A DNA stretch of 64,000 nucleotides from Hydractinia symbiolongicarpus (lineage: Eukaryota; Cnidaria; Hydrozoa; Anthoathecata; Hydractiniidae): the NCBI RefSeq assembly GCF_029227915.1, contig NC_079875.1, positions 20,703,001-20,767,000 on the forward strand. Reading direction: 5' to 3'. Of the stretch, positions 38,086-51,800 are shown one piece after another. The position numbers and the translations under genes are program-made. The first letter of the stretch is position 1. Each line of letters opens with the position of its first letter. The notes below the pieces were generated by a model. The model had not been told where the DNA came from, made no database searches, and was given only the letters and a program-made list of their open reading frames with translations.

Positions 38086-41000
38086 TTAGTGTTTTTATAG
38101 GACTGTGCACGTAGTTAAGAGTGTTCTAAGGCCACCGAGCTAAGGAGAACCACTTGGAACGTTGTAGTGCATTAAGACTGGAAGAAATAGTCCATTGGTA
38201 ACCTGCGCAGCCAGATAGAACCACGTGTTTTGCGTGTGAGGCTATATTAGACTGCAAAAGGCCATATTACAGCCTTAATAGGACGATCCACGTAGTTAAG
38301 AGTGTTCTAAGGCGACGGGGCCAAGGAGAACGACTTGGGACGTTGTGGCACATTGAGAATGGAAGGACTAGTCCAATTGAAACCTGCGCAGACAGGTGTA
38401 ACCACGTGATTTACGTGTGAGGCCTTTATTAGACTGCAAAAGGCCATATTACAGCCTTTATAGGACTGTGCACGTAGTTAAGAGTGTTCTAAGGCGACGG
38501 TATTAATGAAAACGACTTGGGACGTTGTGGCACATTGAGACTGGAACGACTAGTCGGATGGTAACCTGCGCAGGCAGATGGAACTTCGTGATTTACGTGT
38601 GAGGTCTTTATTTGACTGCAAAAGGTCATATTACAGCCTTTATAGGACTGTGCACGTAGTTAAGAGTGTTCTAAGGCGACGGCACTAATGAAAATGACTT
38701 GGGATGTTTTAGCGCATTGAGACTGGATCGACTAGTCCAATGGTAACCGGCACAGGCAGCTAAAACTGCGTGATTACAGTGTGCGGCCTTTATTAGACTG
38801 CAAAAGGCCATATTACGGTCGTTATAGGCCCGTGCACGTAATTAAGAGTGTTCTAAGGCCACGGCGCTAAGGAAAACGACTTGGCACGTTGTGGTGCATT
38901 GAGACTGGAAGAAATAGTCCATTGGTAATCTGCGCAGCCAGATAGAACCACGTGTTTTGCGTGTGAGGCTATATTAGACTGCAAAAGGCCATATTACAGC
39001 CTTAATAGGACGATCCACGTAGTTAAGAGTGTTCTAAGGCGACGGGGCCAAGGAGAACGACTTGGGACGTTGTGGCACATTGAGAATGGAAGGACTAGTC
39101 CAATTGAAACCTGCGCAGACAGGTGTAACCACGTGATTTACGTGTGAGGCCTTTATTAGACTGCAAAAGGCCATATTACAGCCTTTATAGGACTGTGCAC
39201 GTAGTTAAGAGTGTTCTAAGGCGACGGTATTAATGAAAACGACTTGGGACGTTGTGGCACATTGAGACTGGAACGACTAGTCGGATGGTAACCTGCGCAG
39301 GCAGATGGAACTTCGTGATTTACGTGTGAGGTCTTTATTTGACTGCAAAAGGTCATATTACAGCCTTTATAGGACTGTGCACGTAGTTAAGAGTGTTTTA
39401 AGGCGACGGTGCTAATGAAAACGACTTGGGACGTTGTAGCGCATTGAGACTGGAAGGACTAGTCCAATGGTAACCTGCACAGGCAGATGGAACATCGTGA
39501 TTAATGTGTGCGGCCTTTACTAGACTGCAAAAGGCCACTAAGGCCTTTATAGGACTGTGCACGTAGTTAAGAAAGTTCTAAGGCGACGGCACTAATGAAA
39601 ATGACTTGGGATGTTTTAGCGCATTGAGACTGGATCGACTAGTCCAATGGTAACCGGCACAGGCAGCTAAAACTGCGTGATTACAGTGTGCGGCCTTTAT
39701 TAGACTGCAAAAGGCCATATTACGGTCGTTATAGGCCCGTGCACGTAATTAAGAGTGTTCTAAGGCCACGGCGCTAAGGAAAACGACTTGGCACGTTGTG
39801 GAACATTGAGACTAAAAGGAACAGTCCAATGGTAACCTGCACAGGCAGATGGAACAACGTGATTTACGTGTGAGGCCTTTATTACCCTGCAAAACGCCAT
39901 ATTACGGTCGTTATAGGGTGTGCACGTAATTAAGAGAGCTCTAAAGCCACGGCGCTAAATAGAACCACTTGGAACGTAGTAGGGCATTGAGACTGAAAGG
40001 AATAGTCCAATGGTAAGCTGCGCAGGCAGATGAAACCACGTGATTTACGTGTGAGGCCTTTATTAGACTGCAAAAGGCCATATTACGTTCTTTATAGGAC
40101 GATGCACGTAGTTAAGAGTGTTCTAAGGCCAGGGCGCTAAGGAGAACCACTTAGAACGTTGTGGTGCATTGAGACTAAAAGGAACAGTCCAATGGTAACC
40201 TGCGCAGGCAGATGGAACCACGTGATTTACGTGTGAGGCCTTTATAAGACTGGAAAAGGGCATATTATAGCCTTTGTAGGACGATGCTCGTAGTTAAGAG
40301 TGTTCTAAAGCGACGGCGCTAAGGAAAACGACTTGGGACGTTGAATCGTATTGAGACTAGAACGACTAGTCCAATGGTAACCTGCAAAGGCAGCTAAAAC
40401 CTCGTGATTAATGTGTGTGGCCTTTACTAGACTGCAAAAGGCCATATTAGGGTCTTTATAGGACTGTGCACGTAGTTAAGAGTGTTCTAAGGCCACGGCG
40501 CTAAGGAGAACCACTTGGAACGTTGTAGTGCATTGAGACTGGAATGAATAGTCCAATGGTAACCTGCGTAGGCAGAGGAAACCACGTGATTTACGTGTGA
40601 GGCCTTTATTACACTGCATAAGGCCATATTACAGCCTTCATAGGACGATGCACGTAGTTAAGAGTGTTCTAAAGCCACGGCGTAAAGGAAAACGACTTGG
40701 GACGTTGTAGCACATTGAGACTGGAAAGACTAGTCCAATGGACACCGGGGCAGGCAACTCAAACCGTGTGATTTACGTGTGAGGCCTTTATTAGACTGCA
40801 AAAGGCCATATTACGTTCTTTATAGGACGATGCACGTAGTTAAGAGTGTTCTAAGGCCACAGCGCTAAGGAGAACCACTTGGAACGTTGTAGTACATTGA
40901 GACTGGAAGGAATAATTTAATGGTAACCTGCGCAGGGAGATGGAACCACGTGATTTACGTGTGAGGCTATTATTAGACTTCAAAAGGCCATAATACAGCC

Positions 41001-44000
41001 TTTATAGGACTGTGCACGTAGTTAAGAGTGTTCTAAGGCCACGGCGCTAGGGAAAACGACTTGGGACGTTGTAGTAAATTGGCACTGGAACGACTAGTCC
41101 AATGGTCACTGGGGCAGGCAACTCAAACCGTGTGATTTAAGTGTGCGGCCTTTATTAGACTGCAAAAGGCCATACTAAGGCCTTTATAGGACTGTGCACG
41201 TAGTTAAGAGTGTTCTAAGGCCGCGGCGCTAATGAAAACGACTTGGGACGTTGTAGCGCATTGAGACTGGAAGGAATAGTCCAATGGTAAGCTGCGCAGG
41301 CAGATGAAACCACGTAATTTACGTGTGTGGCCTTTATAAGACTGCAAAAGGCCATAATAGAATCTTTATAGGCCCGTGCACGTAATTAAGAGTGTTCTAA
41401 GGCCACGGCGCTAAGGAGAACCACTTGGGACGTTCTGGTGCATTGGGACTGGAACGACTAGTCCAATGATAACCGGCGCGGGCAGCTGAAACCACGTGAT
41501 TTACGTGTGAGGCCTTTATTAGACTGCAAAAGGCCATATTACAGCCTTTATAGGACGATGCACGTAGTTAAGAGTGTTCTAAGACCACGGCGCTAAAGAG
41601 AATTACTTGGAACGTTGTGGTGCAATGAGACTGGAAGGAATAGTCCAATGGTAACCTGCGCAGGCAGATGGAACAACGTGATTTACGTGTGAGGCCTTTA
41701 TTAGACTGCAAAAGGCCATATTACGTTCTTTATAGGACGATGCACGTAGTTAAGAGTGTTCTAAGGCCAGGGCGCTAAGGAGAACCACTTAGAACGTTGT
41801 AGCGCATTGAGACTGGAAGGAATAGTCCAATGGTAAGCTGCGCAGGCAGATGAAACCACGTAATTTACGTGTGTGGCCTTTATAAGACTGCAAAAGGCCA
41901 TAATAGAATCTTTATAGGCCCGTGCACGTAATTAAGAGTGTTCTAAGGCCACGGCGCTAATGAGAACCACTTGGGACGTTCTGGTGCATTGGGACTGGAA
42001 CGACTAGTCCAATGATAACCGGCGCGGGCAGCTGAAACCGCGTGATTAAAGTGTGCGGCCTTTATTAGACTGCAAAAGGCCATATTACAGCCTTTATAGG
42101 ACTGTGCACGTAGTTAAGAAAGTTCTAAGGCCACAGCGCTAAGGAGAACAACTTGAAACGTTGTAGTGCATTGAGACTGGAAGGAATAGTCCAATGGTAA
42201 CCTGCGCAGGGAGATGGAACCACATGATTTACGTGTGAGACTATATTAGACTTTAAAAGGCCATATTACAGCCTTTATAGGACTGTGCACGTAGTTAAGA
42301 GTGTTCTAAAGTGACGGCGCTAAGAAAAACGACTTGGGACGTTGTAGCACATTGAGACTGGAAGGACTAGTCCAATGGTAACCGGGGCAGACAGCTGAAA
42401 CCACGTGATTTACATGTGAGACCTTTATTAGACTGCAAAAGGTTATATTACGGTCTTTATAGGACTGTGCACGTAGTTAAGAGTGTTCTAAGGCCACAGC
42501 GCTAAGGAGAACCACTTGGAACGTTGTAGTACATTGAGACTGGAAGGAATAATTTAATGGTAACCTGCGCAGGGAGATGGAACCACGTGATTTACGTGTG
42601 AGGCTATTATTAGACTTCAAAAGGCCATAATACAGCCTTTATAGGACTGTGCACGTAGTTAAGAGTGTTCTAAGGCCACGGCGCTAGGGAAAACGACTTG
42701 GGACGTTGTAGTAAATTGACACTGGAACGACTAGTCCAATGGTCACTGGGGCAGGCAACTCAAACCGTGTGATTTAAGTGTGCGGCCTTTATTAGACTGC
42801 AAAAGGCCATACTAAGGCCTTTATAGGACTGTGCACGTAGTTAAGAGTGTTCTAAGGCCGCAGCGCTAATGAAAACGACTTGGGACGTTGTAGCGCATTG
42901 AGACTGGAAGGAATAGTCCAATGGTAAGCTGCGCAGGCAGATGAAACCACGTAATTTACGTGTGTGGCCTTTATAAGACTGCAAAAGGCCATATTAGAAT
43001 CTTTATAGGCCCGTGCACGTAATTAAGAGTGTTCTAAGGCCACGGCGCTAAGGAGAACCACTTGGGACGTTCTGGTGCATTGGGACTGGAACGACTAGTC
43101 CAATGATAACCGGCGCGGGCAGCTGAAACCACGTGATTTACGTGTGAGGCCTTTATTAGACTGCAAAAGGCCATATTACACCCTTTATAGGACTGTGCAC
43201 GTAGTTAAGAAAGTTCTAAGGCCACAGCGCTAATGAGAACAACTTGAAACGTTGTAGTGCATTGAGACTGAAAGGAATAGTCCAATGGTAACCTGCGCAG
43301 GGAGATGGAACCACGTGATTTACGTGTGAGACTATATTAGACTTTAAAAGGCCATATTACAGCCTTTATAGGACTGTGCACGTAGTTAAGAGTGTTCTAA
43401 AGTGACGGCGCTAAGAAAAACGACTTGGGACGTTGTAGCACATTGAGACTGGAAGGACTAGTCCAATGGTAACCGGGGCAGACAGCTGAAACCACGTGAT
43501 TTACATGTGAGGCCTTTATTAGACTGCAAAAGGTTATGTTACGGTCTTTATAGGACTGTGCACGTAGTTAAGAGTGTTCTAAGGCCACAGCGCTAAGGAG
43601 AACCACTTGGAACGTTGTAGTGCATTGAGACTGGAAGGAATAATTTAATGGTAACCTGCGCAGGGAGATGGAACCACGTGATTTACGTGTGAGGCTATTA
43701 TTAGACTTCAAAAGGCCATAATACAGCCTTTATAGGACTGTGCACGTAGTTAAGAGTGTTCTAAGGCCACGGCGCTAGGGAAAACGACTTGGGACGTTGT
43801 AGTAAATTGGCACTGGAACGACTAGTCCAATGGTAACCGGCGCAGGCAGCTGAAACCACGTGATTTACGTGTGCGGCCTTTATGAGACTGCAAAAGGCCA
43901 TATTACGGTCTTTATAGGACGATGCACGTAGTTAAGAGTGTTCTAAAGCGACGTCGCTAAGGAAAACGACTTGAAAAGTTGTGGCACATTGAGACTGGAA

Positions 44001-45899
44001 CGACTAGTCCAATGGTAACCTGCAAAAGCAGCTAAAACCAAGTGATTAAAGTGTGCGGCCTTTATTAGACTGCAAAAGGCCATATTAGGGTCTTTATAGG
44101 ACTGTGCACGTAATTAAGAGTGTTATAAGGCAACGGGGCTAAGGAGAACCACTTGGAACGTTGTAGTGCATTAAGACTGGAAGGAATAGTCCATTGGTAT
44201 CCTGCGCAGCCAGATAGAACCACGTGTTTTGCGTGTGAGGCTATATTAGACTGCAAAAGGCCATATTACAGCCTTAATAGGACGATCCACGTAGTTAAGA
44301 GTGTTCTAAGGCGACGGGGCCAAGGAGAACGACTTGGGACGTTGTGGCACATTGAGAATGGAAGGACTAGTCCAATTGAAACCTGCGCAGACAGGTGTAA
44401 CCACGTGATTTACGTGTGAGGCCTTTATTAGACTGTAAAAGGCCATATTACAGCCTTTATAGTACTGTGCACGTAGTTAAGAGTGTTCTAAGGCGACGGT
44501 ATTAATGAAAACGACTTGGGACGTTGTGGCACATTGAGACTGGAACGACTAGTCGGATGGTAATCGACGCAGGCAGCTGAAACCGCTTGATTTACGTGTT
44601 CGGCCTTTATTGGACTGCAAAAGGCCATATTACGGTCTTTATAGGACTCTGCCCGTAGTTAAGAGTGTTCTAAGGCCAAGGCGCTAAGGAGAACCACTTA
44701 GAACGTTGTGGTGCAATGAGACTGGAAGGAATAATCCAATGGTAACCTGCGCAGGCAGATGGAACCACGTGATTTACGTGTGAGGCCTTTATTACACTGC
44801 ATAAGGCCATATTACAGCCTTTATAGGACGATGCACGAAGTTAAGAGTGTTCTAAGGCCACAGCGCTAAAGAGAACTACTTGGGACGTTTTATCGCATTG
44901 AGACTGGAACGACTAGTGCAATGGTAACCGGGGCAGGCAACTCAAACCGTGTGATTTAATTGTGCGGCCTTTATTAGACTGCAAAAGGCCATACTAAGGC
45001 CTTTATAGGACTGTGCACGTAGTTTAGAGTGTTCTAAGGCCGCGGCGCTAAGGAGAACCACTTAGAACGTTGTGGTGCAATGAGACTGGAAGGAATAGTC
45101 CAATGGTAACCTGCACAGGCAGATGGAACCACGTGATTTACGTGTGAGGCCTTTATTAGACTGCAAAAGGTCATATTACAGCATTTATAGGATTGTGCAC
45201 GTAGTTAAGAGTGTTCTAAGGTGACGGAGCTAATGAAGACGACTTGGGACGTTGTAGTGCATTGAGACTGGAATGAATAGTCCAATGGTAACCTGCGTAG
45301 GCAGAGGAAACCACGTGATTTACGTGTGAGGCCTTTATTACACTGCATAAGGCCATATTACAGCCTTCATAGGACGATGCACGTAGTTAAGAGTGTTCTA
45401 AAGCCACGGCGCAAAGGAAAACGACTTGGGACGTTGTAGCACATTGAGACTGGAAAGACTAGTCCAATGTCAACCGGGGCAGGCAACTCAAACCGTGTGA
45501 TTTAATTGTGCGGCCTTTATTAGACTGCAAAAGGCCATATTAGGGTCTTTATAGGACTGTGCACGTAGTTAAGAGTGTTCTAAGGCCACGGGGCTAAGGA
45601 GAACCACTTGGAACGTTGTAGTGCATTAAGACTGGAAGGAATAGTCCATTGGTAACCTGCGCAGCCAGATAGAACCACGTGTTTTGCGTGTGAGGCTATA
45701 TTAGACTGCAAAAGGCCATATTACAGCCTTAATAGGACGATCCACGTAGTTAAGAGTGTTCTAAGGCGACGGGGCCAAGGAGAACGACTTGGGACGTTGT
45801 GGCACATTGAGAATGGAAGGACTAGTCCAATTGAAACCTGCGCAGACAGGTGTAACCACGTGATTTACGTGTGAGGCCTTTATTAGACTGTAAAAGGCC

Positions 45900-48800
45900 A
45901 TATTACAGCCTTTATAGGACTGTGCACGTAGTTAAGAGTGTTCTAAGGCTACGGTATTAATGAAAACGACTTGGGACGTTGTAGCACATTGAGACTGGAA
46001 AGACTAGTCCAATGTCAACCGGGGCAGGCAACTCAAACCGTGTGATTTAATTGTGCGGCCTTTATTAGACTGCAAAAGGCCATACTAAGGCCTTTATAGG
46101 ACTGTGCACGTAGTTAAGAGTGTTCTAAGGCCGCGGCGCTAATGAAAACGACTTGGGACGTTGTAGCGCATTGAGACTGGAAGGAATAGTCCAATGGTAA
46201 GCTGCGCAGGCAGATGAAACCACGTAATTTACGTGTGTGGCCTTTATAAGACTGCAAAAGGCCATATTAGAATCTTTATAGGCCCGTGCACGTAATTAAG
46301 AGTGTTCTAAGGCCACGGCGCTAAGGAGAACCACTTGGGACGTTCTGGTGCATTGGGACTGGAACGACTAGTCCAATGATAACCGGCGCAGGCAGCTGAA
46401 ACCACGTGATTTACGTGTGAGGCCTTGATTAGACTGCAAAAGGCCAATATACAGCCTTTATAGGACTGTGCACGTAGTTAAGAAAGTTCTAAGGCCACAG
46501 CGCTAAGGAGAACAACTTGAAACGTTGTAGTGCATTGAGACTGGAAGGAATAGTCCAATGGTAACCGGGGCAGACAGCTGAAACCACGTGATTTACGTGT
46601 GAGGCCTTTATTAGACTGCAAAAGGCCATATTACAGCCTTTATAGGACTGTGCACGTAGTTAAGAAAGTTCTAAGGCCACAGCGCTAAGGAGAACAACTT
46701 GAAACGTTGTAGTGCATTGAGACTGGAAGGAATAGTCCAATGGTAACCTGCGCAGGGAGATGGAACCACGTGATTTACGTGTAAGGCCTTTATTAGACTG
46801 CAAAAGGCCATATTACAGCCTTTGTAGGACGATGCACGTAGTTAAGAGTGTTCTAAAGCGACGGCGCTAATGAAAACGACTTGGGACGTTGTAGCGTATT
46901 GAGACTGGAAGGAATTGTCCAATGGTAACCGGCGCAGGCAGATGGAACCACGTGATTTACATGTGAGGCTTTTATTAGACTGAAAAAGGGCATATTATAG
47001 CCTTTATAGGACTGTGCACGTAGTTAAGAGTGTTCTAAGGCCGCGGCGCTAAGGAGAACCACTTAGAACGTTGTGGTGCAATGAGACTGGAAGGAATAGT
47101 CCAATGGTAACCTGCGCAGGCAGATGGAACCACGTGATTTACGTGTGAGGCCTTTATTAGACTGCAAAAGGTCATATTACAGCATTTATAGGACTGTGCA
47201 CGTAGTTAAGAGTGTTCTAAGGTGACGGAGCTAATAAAGACGACTTGGGACGTTGTAGTGCATTGAGACTGGAATGAATAGTCCAATGGTAACCTGCGTA
47301 GGCAGAGGAAACCACGTGATTTACGTGTGAGGCCTTTATTACACTGCATAAGGCCATATTACAGCCTTCATAGGACGATGCACGTAGTTAAGAGTGTTCT
47401 AAAGCCACGGCGCAAAGGAAAACGACTTGGGACGTTGTAGCACATTGAGACTGGAAAGACTAGTCCAATGTCAACCGGGGCAGGCAACTCAAACCGTGTG
47501 ATTTAATTGTGCGGCCTTTATTAGACTGCAAAAGGCCATACTAAGGCCTTTATAGGACTGTGCACGTAGTTAAGAGTGTTCTAAGGCCGCGGCGCTAATG
47601 AAAACGACTTGGGACGTTGTAGCGCATTGAGACTGGAAGGAATAGTCCAATGGTAAGCTGCGCAGGCAGATGAAACCACGTAATTTACGTGTGTGGCCTT
47701 TATAAGACTGCAAAAGGCCATATTAGAATCTTTATAGGCCCGTGCACGTAATTAAGAGTGTTCTAAGGCCACGGCGCTAAGGAGAACCACTTGGGACGTT
47801 CTGGTGCATTGGGACTGGAACGACTAGTCCAATGATAACCGGCGCAGGCAGCTGAAACCACGTGATTTACGTGTGAGGCCTTGATTAGACTGCAAAAGGC
47901 CAATATACAGCCTTTATAGGACTGTGCACGTAGTTAAGAAAGTTCTAAGGCCACAGCGCTAAGGAGAACAACTTGAAACGTTGTAGTGCATTGAGACTGG
48001 AAGGAATAGTCCAATGGTAACCTGCGCAGGGAGATGGAACCACGTGATTTACGTGTGAGACTATATTAGACTTTAAAAGGCCATATTACAGCCTTTATAG
48101 GACTGTGCACGTAGTTAAGAGTGTTCTAAAGTGACGGCGCTAAGAAAAACGACTTGGGACGTTGTAGCACATTGAGACTGGAAGGACTAGTCCAATGGTA
48201 ACCGGGGCAGACAGCTGAAACCACGTGATTTACGTGTAAGGCCTTTATTAGACTGCAAAAGGCCATATTACAGCCTTTATAGGACTGTGCACGTAGTTAA
48301 GAAAGTTCTAAGGCCACAGCGCTAAGGAGAACAACTTGAAACGTTGTAGTGCATTGAGACTGGAAGGAATAGTCCAATGGTAACCTGCGCTGGGAGATGG
48401 AACCACGTGATTTACGTGTGAGACTATATTAGACTTTAAAAGGCCATATTACAGCCTTTATAGGACGATGCACATAGTTAAGAGTGTTCTAAGGCGACGG
48501 TATTAATCAAAACGACTTAGGACGTTTTATCGCATTGAGACTGGAACGACTAGTCCAATGGTAACCGGCGAAAGCAGCTAAAACCGCGTGATTAAAGTGT
48601 GCGGCCTTTATTAGACTGCAAAAGGGCATATTACAGCCTTTATAGGACGATGCACATAGTTAAGAGTGTTCTAAGGCGACGGTATTAATCAAAACGACTT
48701 AGGACGTTTTATCGCATTGAGACTGGAACGACTAGTCCAATGGTAACCGGCGAAAGCAGCTAAAACCGCGTGATTAAAGTGTGCGGCCTTTATTAGACTG

Positions 48801-51800
48801 CAAAAGGGCATATTACAGCCTTTATAGGACGATGCACGTAGTTGATAGTGTTCTAAAGCCATGGCGCAAAGGAAAACGACTTGGGACGTTGTAGCACATT
48901 GAGACTGGAAAGACTAGTCCAATGTCAACCGGGGCAGGCAACTCAAACCGTGTGATTTAATTGTGCGGCCTTTATTAGACTGCAAAAGGCCATACTAAGG
49001 CCTTTATAGGACTGCGCACGTAGTTAAGAGTGTTCTAAGGCCGCGGCGCTAATGAAAACGACTTGGGACGTTGTAGCGCATTGAGACTGGAAGGAATAGT
49101 CCAATGGTAAGCTGCGCAGGCAGATGAAACCACGTAATTTACGTGTGTGGCCTTTATAAGACTGCAAAAGGCCATATTAGAATCTTTATAGGCCCGTGCA
49201 CGTAATTAAGAGTGTTCTAAGGCCACGGCGCTAAGGAGAACCACTTGGGACGTTCTGGTGCATTGGGACTGGAACGACTAGTCCAATGATAACCGGCGCA
49301 GGCAGCTGAAACCACGTGATTTACGTGTAAGGCCTTTATTAGACTGCAAAAGGCCATATTACAGCCTTTATAGGACTGTGCACGTAGTTAAGAAAGTTCG
49401 AAGGCCACAGCGCTAAGGAGAACAACTTGAAACGTTGTAGTGCATTGAGACTGGAAGGAATAGTCCAATGGTAACCTGCGCAGGGAGATGGAACCACGTG
49501 ATTTACGTGTGAGACTATATTAGACTTTAAAAGGCCATATTACAGCCTTTATAGGACTGTGCACGTAGTTAAGAGTGTTCTAAAGTGACGGCGCTAAGAA
49601 AAACGACTTGGGACGTTGTAGCACATTGAGACTGGAAGGACTAGTCCAATGGTAACCGGGGCAGACAGCTGAAACCACGTGATTTACGTGTGAGGCCTTT
49701 ATTAGACTGCAAAAGGCCATATTTCAGCCTTTATGGGACTGTGCACGTAGTTAAGAGTGTTCTAAGGCCACAGCGCTAAGGAGAGCCACTTGGAACGTTG
49801 TAGTGCATTGAGACTGGAAGGAATAGTCTAATGGTAACCTGCGCAGGGAGATGGAACCACGTGATTTACGTGTGAGGCTATATTAGACTTCAAAAGGCCA
49901 TAATACAGCCTTTATAGGACTGTGCACGTAGTTAAGAGTGTTCTAAGGCCATGGCGCTAAGGAAAACGACTTGGGAGGTTGTAGTAAATTGGCACTGGAA
50001 CGACTAGTCCAATGGTAACCGGAGCAGGCAGCTGAAACCACGTGATTTACGTGTGAGGCCTTTATTAGACTGCAAAAGGCCATATTACGGTCTTTATAGG
50101 ACTCTGCCCGTAGTTAAGAGTGTTCTAAAGCCACGGCGCTAAGGAGAACCACTTAGAACGATGTGGTGCAATGAGACTGGAAGGAATAGTCCAATGGTAA
50201 CCTGCGCAGGCAGATGGAACCACGTGATTTACGTGTGAGGCCTTTATTACACTGCATAAGGCCATATTACAGCCTTTATAGGACGATGCACATATTTAAG
50301 AGTGTTCTAAGGCGACGGAGCTAATAAAAACGACTTAGGACGTTTTATCGCATTGAGACTGGAACGACTAGTCCAATGGTAACCGGCGAAAGCAGCTAAA
50401 ACCGCGTGATTAAAGTGTGCGGCCTTTATTAGACTGCAAAAGGCCATATTACAGCCTTTATAGGACGATGCACGAAGTTAAGAGTGTTCTAAGGCCACAG
50501 CGCTAAAGAGAACTACTTGGGACGTTTTATCGCATTGAGACTGGAACGACTAGTCCAATGGTAACCGGCGAAAGCAGCTAAAACCGCGTGATTAAAGTGT
50601 GCGGCCTTTATTAGACTGCAAAAGGCCATATTAGTGTTTTTATAGGACTGTGCACGTAGTTAAGAGTGTTCTAAGGCCACGGGACTAAGGAAAACCACTT
50701 GGAACGTTGTAGTGCATTGAGACTGGAAGGAATAGTCCAATGGTAACCTGCGCAGGCAGCTGAAACCGCGTGATTTACGTGTGCGGCCTTTATTAGACTG
50801 CAAAAGGCCATATTAGGGTCTTTATAGGACTGTGCACGTAGTTAAGAGTGTTCTAAGGCCACAGGGCTAAGGAGAACCACTTGGAACGTTGTAGTGCATT
50901 GTGACTGGAAGGAATAGTCAAATGGTAACCTGCGCAGGCAGATGGAACCACGTGATTTATGTGTCAGGCCTTTATTAGACTGCAAAAGGTCATATTACAG
51001 CATTTATAGAACGATGCACGTAGTTAAGAGTGTTCTAAGGCCACGGCGCTAAGGAGAACTACTTGGAACGTTGTAGTGCAATGAGACTTGAAGGAATAGT
51101 CCAATGGTAACCTGCGTGGGCAGATGGAACCACGTGATTTACATGTGAGGCCTTCATTACACTGCAAAAGGCCATATTACAGCCTTTAAAGGACGATACA
51201 CGTAGTTAAGAGTGTTCTAAAGTGACGGCGCTAAGAAAAACGACTTGGGACGTTGTAGCACATTGAGACTGGAAGGACTAGTCCAATGGTAACCGGGGCA
51301 GACAGCTGAAACCACGTGATTTACGTGTAAGGCCTTTATTAGACTGCAAAAGGCCATATTACAGCCTTTATAGGACTGTGCACGTAGTTAAGAAAGTTCT
51401 AAGGCCACAGCGCTAAGGAGAAGAACTTAAAACGTTGTAGTGCATTGAGACTGGAAGGAATAGTCCAATGGTAACTTGCGCAGGGAGATGGAACCACGTG
51501 ATTTACGATTGGGACTATATTAGACTTTAAAAGGCCATATTACAGCCTTTATAGGACGATGCACATAGTTAAGAGTGTTCTAAGGCGACGGTATTAATCA
51601 AAACGACTTAGGACGTTTTATCGCATTGAGACTGGAACGACTAGTCCAATGGTAACCGGCGAAAGCAGCTAAAACCGCGTGATTAAAGTGTGCGGCCTTT
51701 ATTAGACTGCAAAAGGCCATATTACAGCCTTTATAGGACGATGCACGTAGTTAAGAGTGTTCTAAAGCCACGGCGCAAAGGAAAACGACTTGGGACGTTG

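Larger units (their letters stand above)
34500..45900 (+). repeat. HOR domain sharing variants with the left block
   Basis: Units carrying GTAGTAAATTGGCACTGG, GACGTCGCTAAGG and the CCACGTGTTTTGCGTG box, typical of the left block at 0-8 kb, reappear here (for example around 35.1-35.7, 38.1-38.4 and 43.8-44.4 kb). They are mixed with the TGGATCGACTAGTCC family of the previous domain. Equivalent minus-strand frames start at 35371 and 44065. Order and spacing are irregular, which suggests repeated unequal exchange. Confidence 0.65.

Noticed and set aside
16532-44256. Recurrent minus-strand frames of 61-67 codons beginning MAFCSLIKA or MKSN/MQSN
   Set aside because: Each spans one monomer and starts and stops within the same ATATGGCCTTTTGCAGTCTAA motif in two different frames, because 182 is not a multiple of three. 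Only a small fraction of about 319 monomers stay open, which argues against coding selection.
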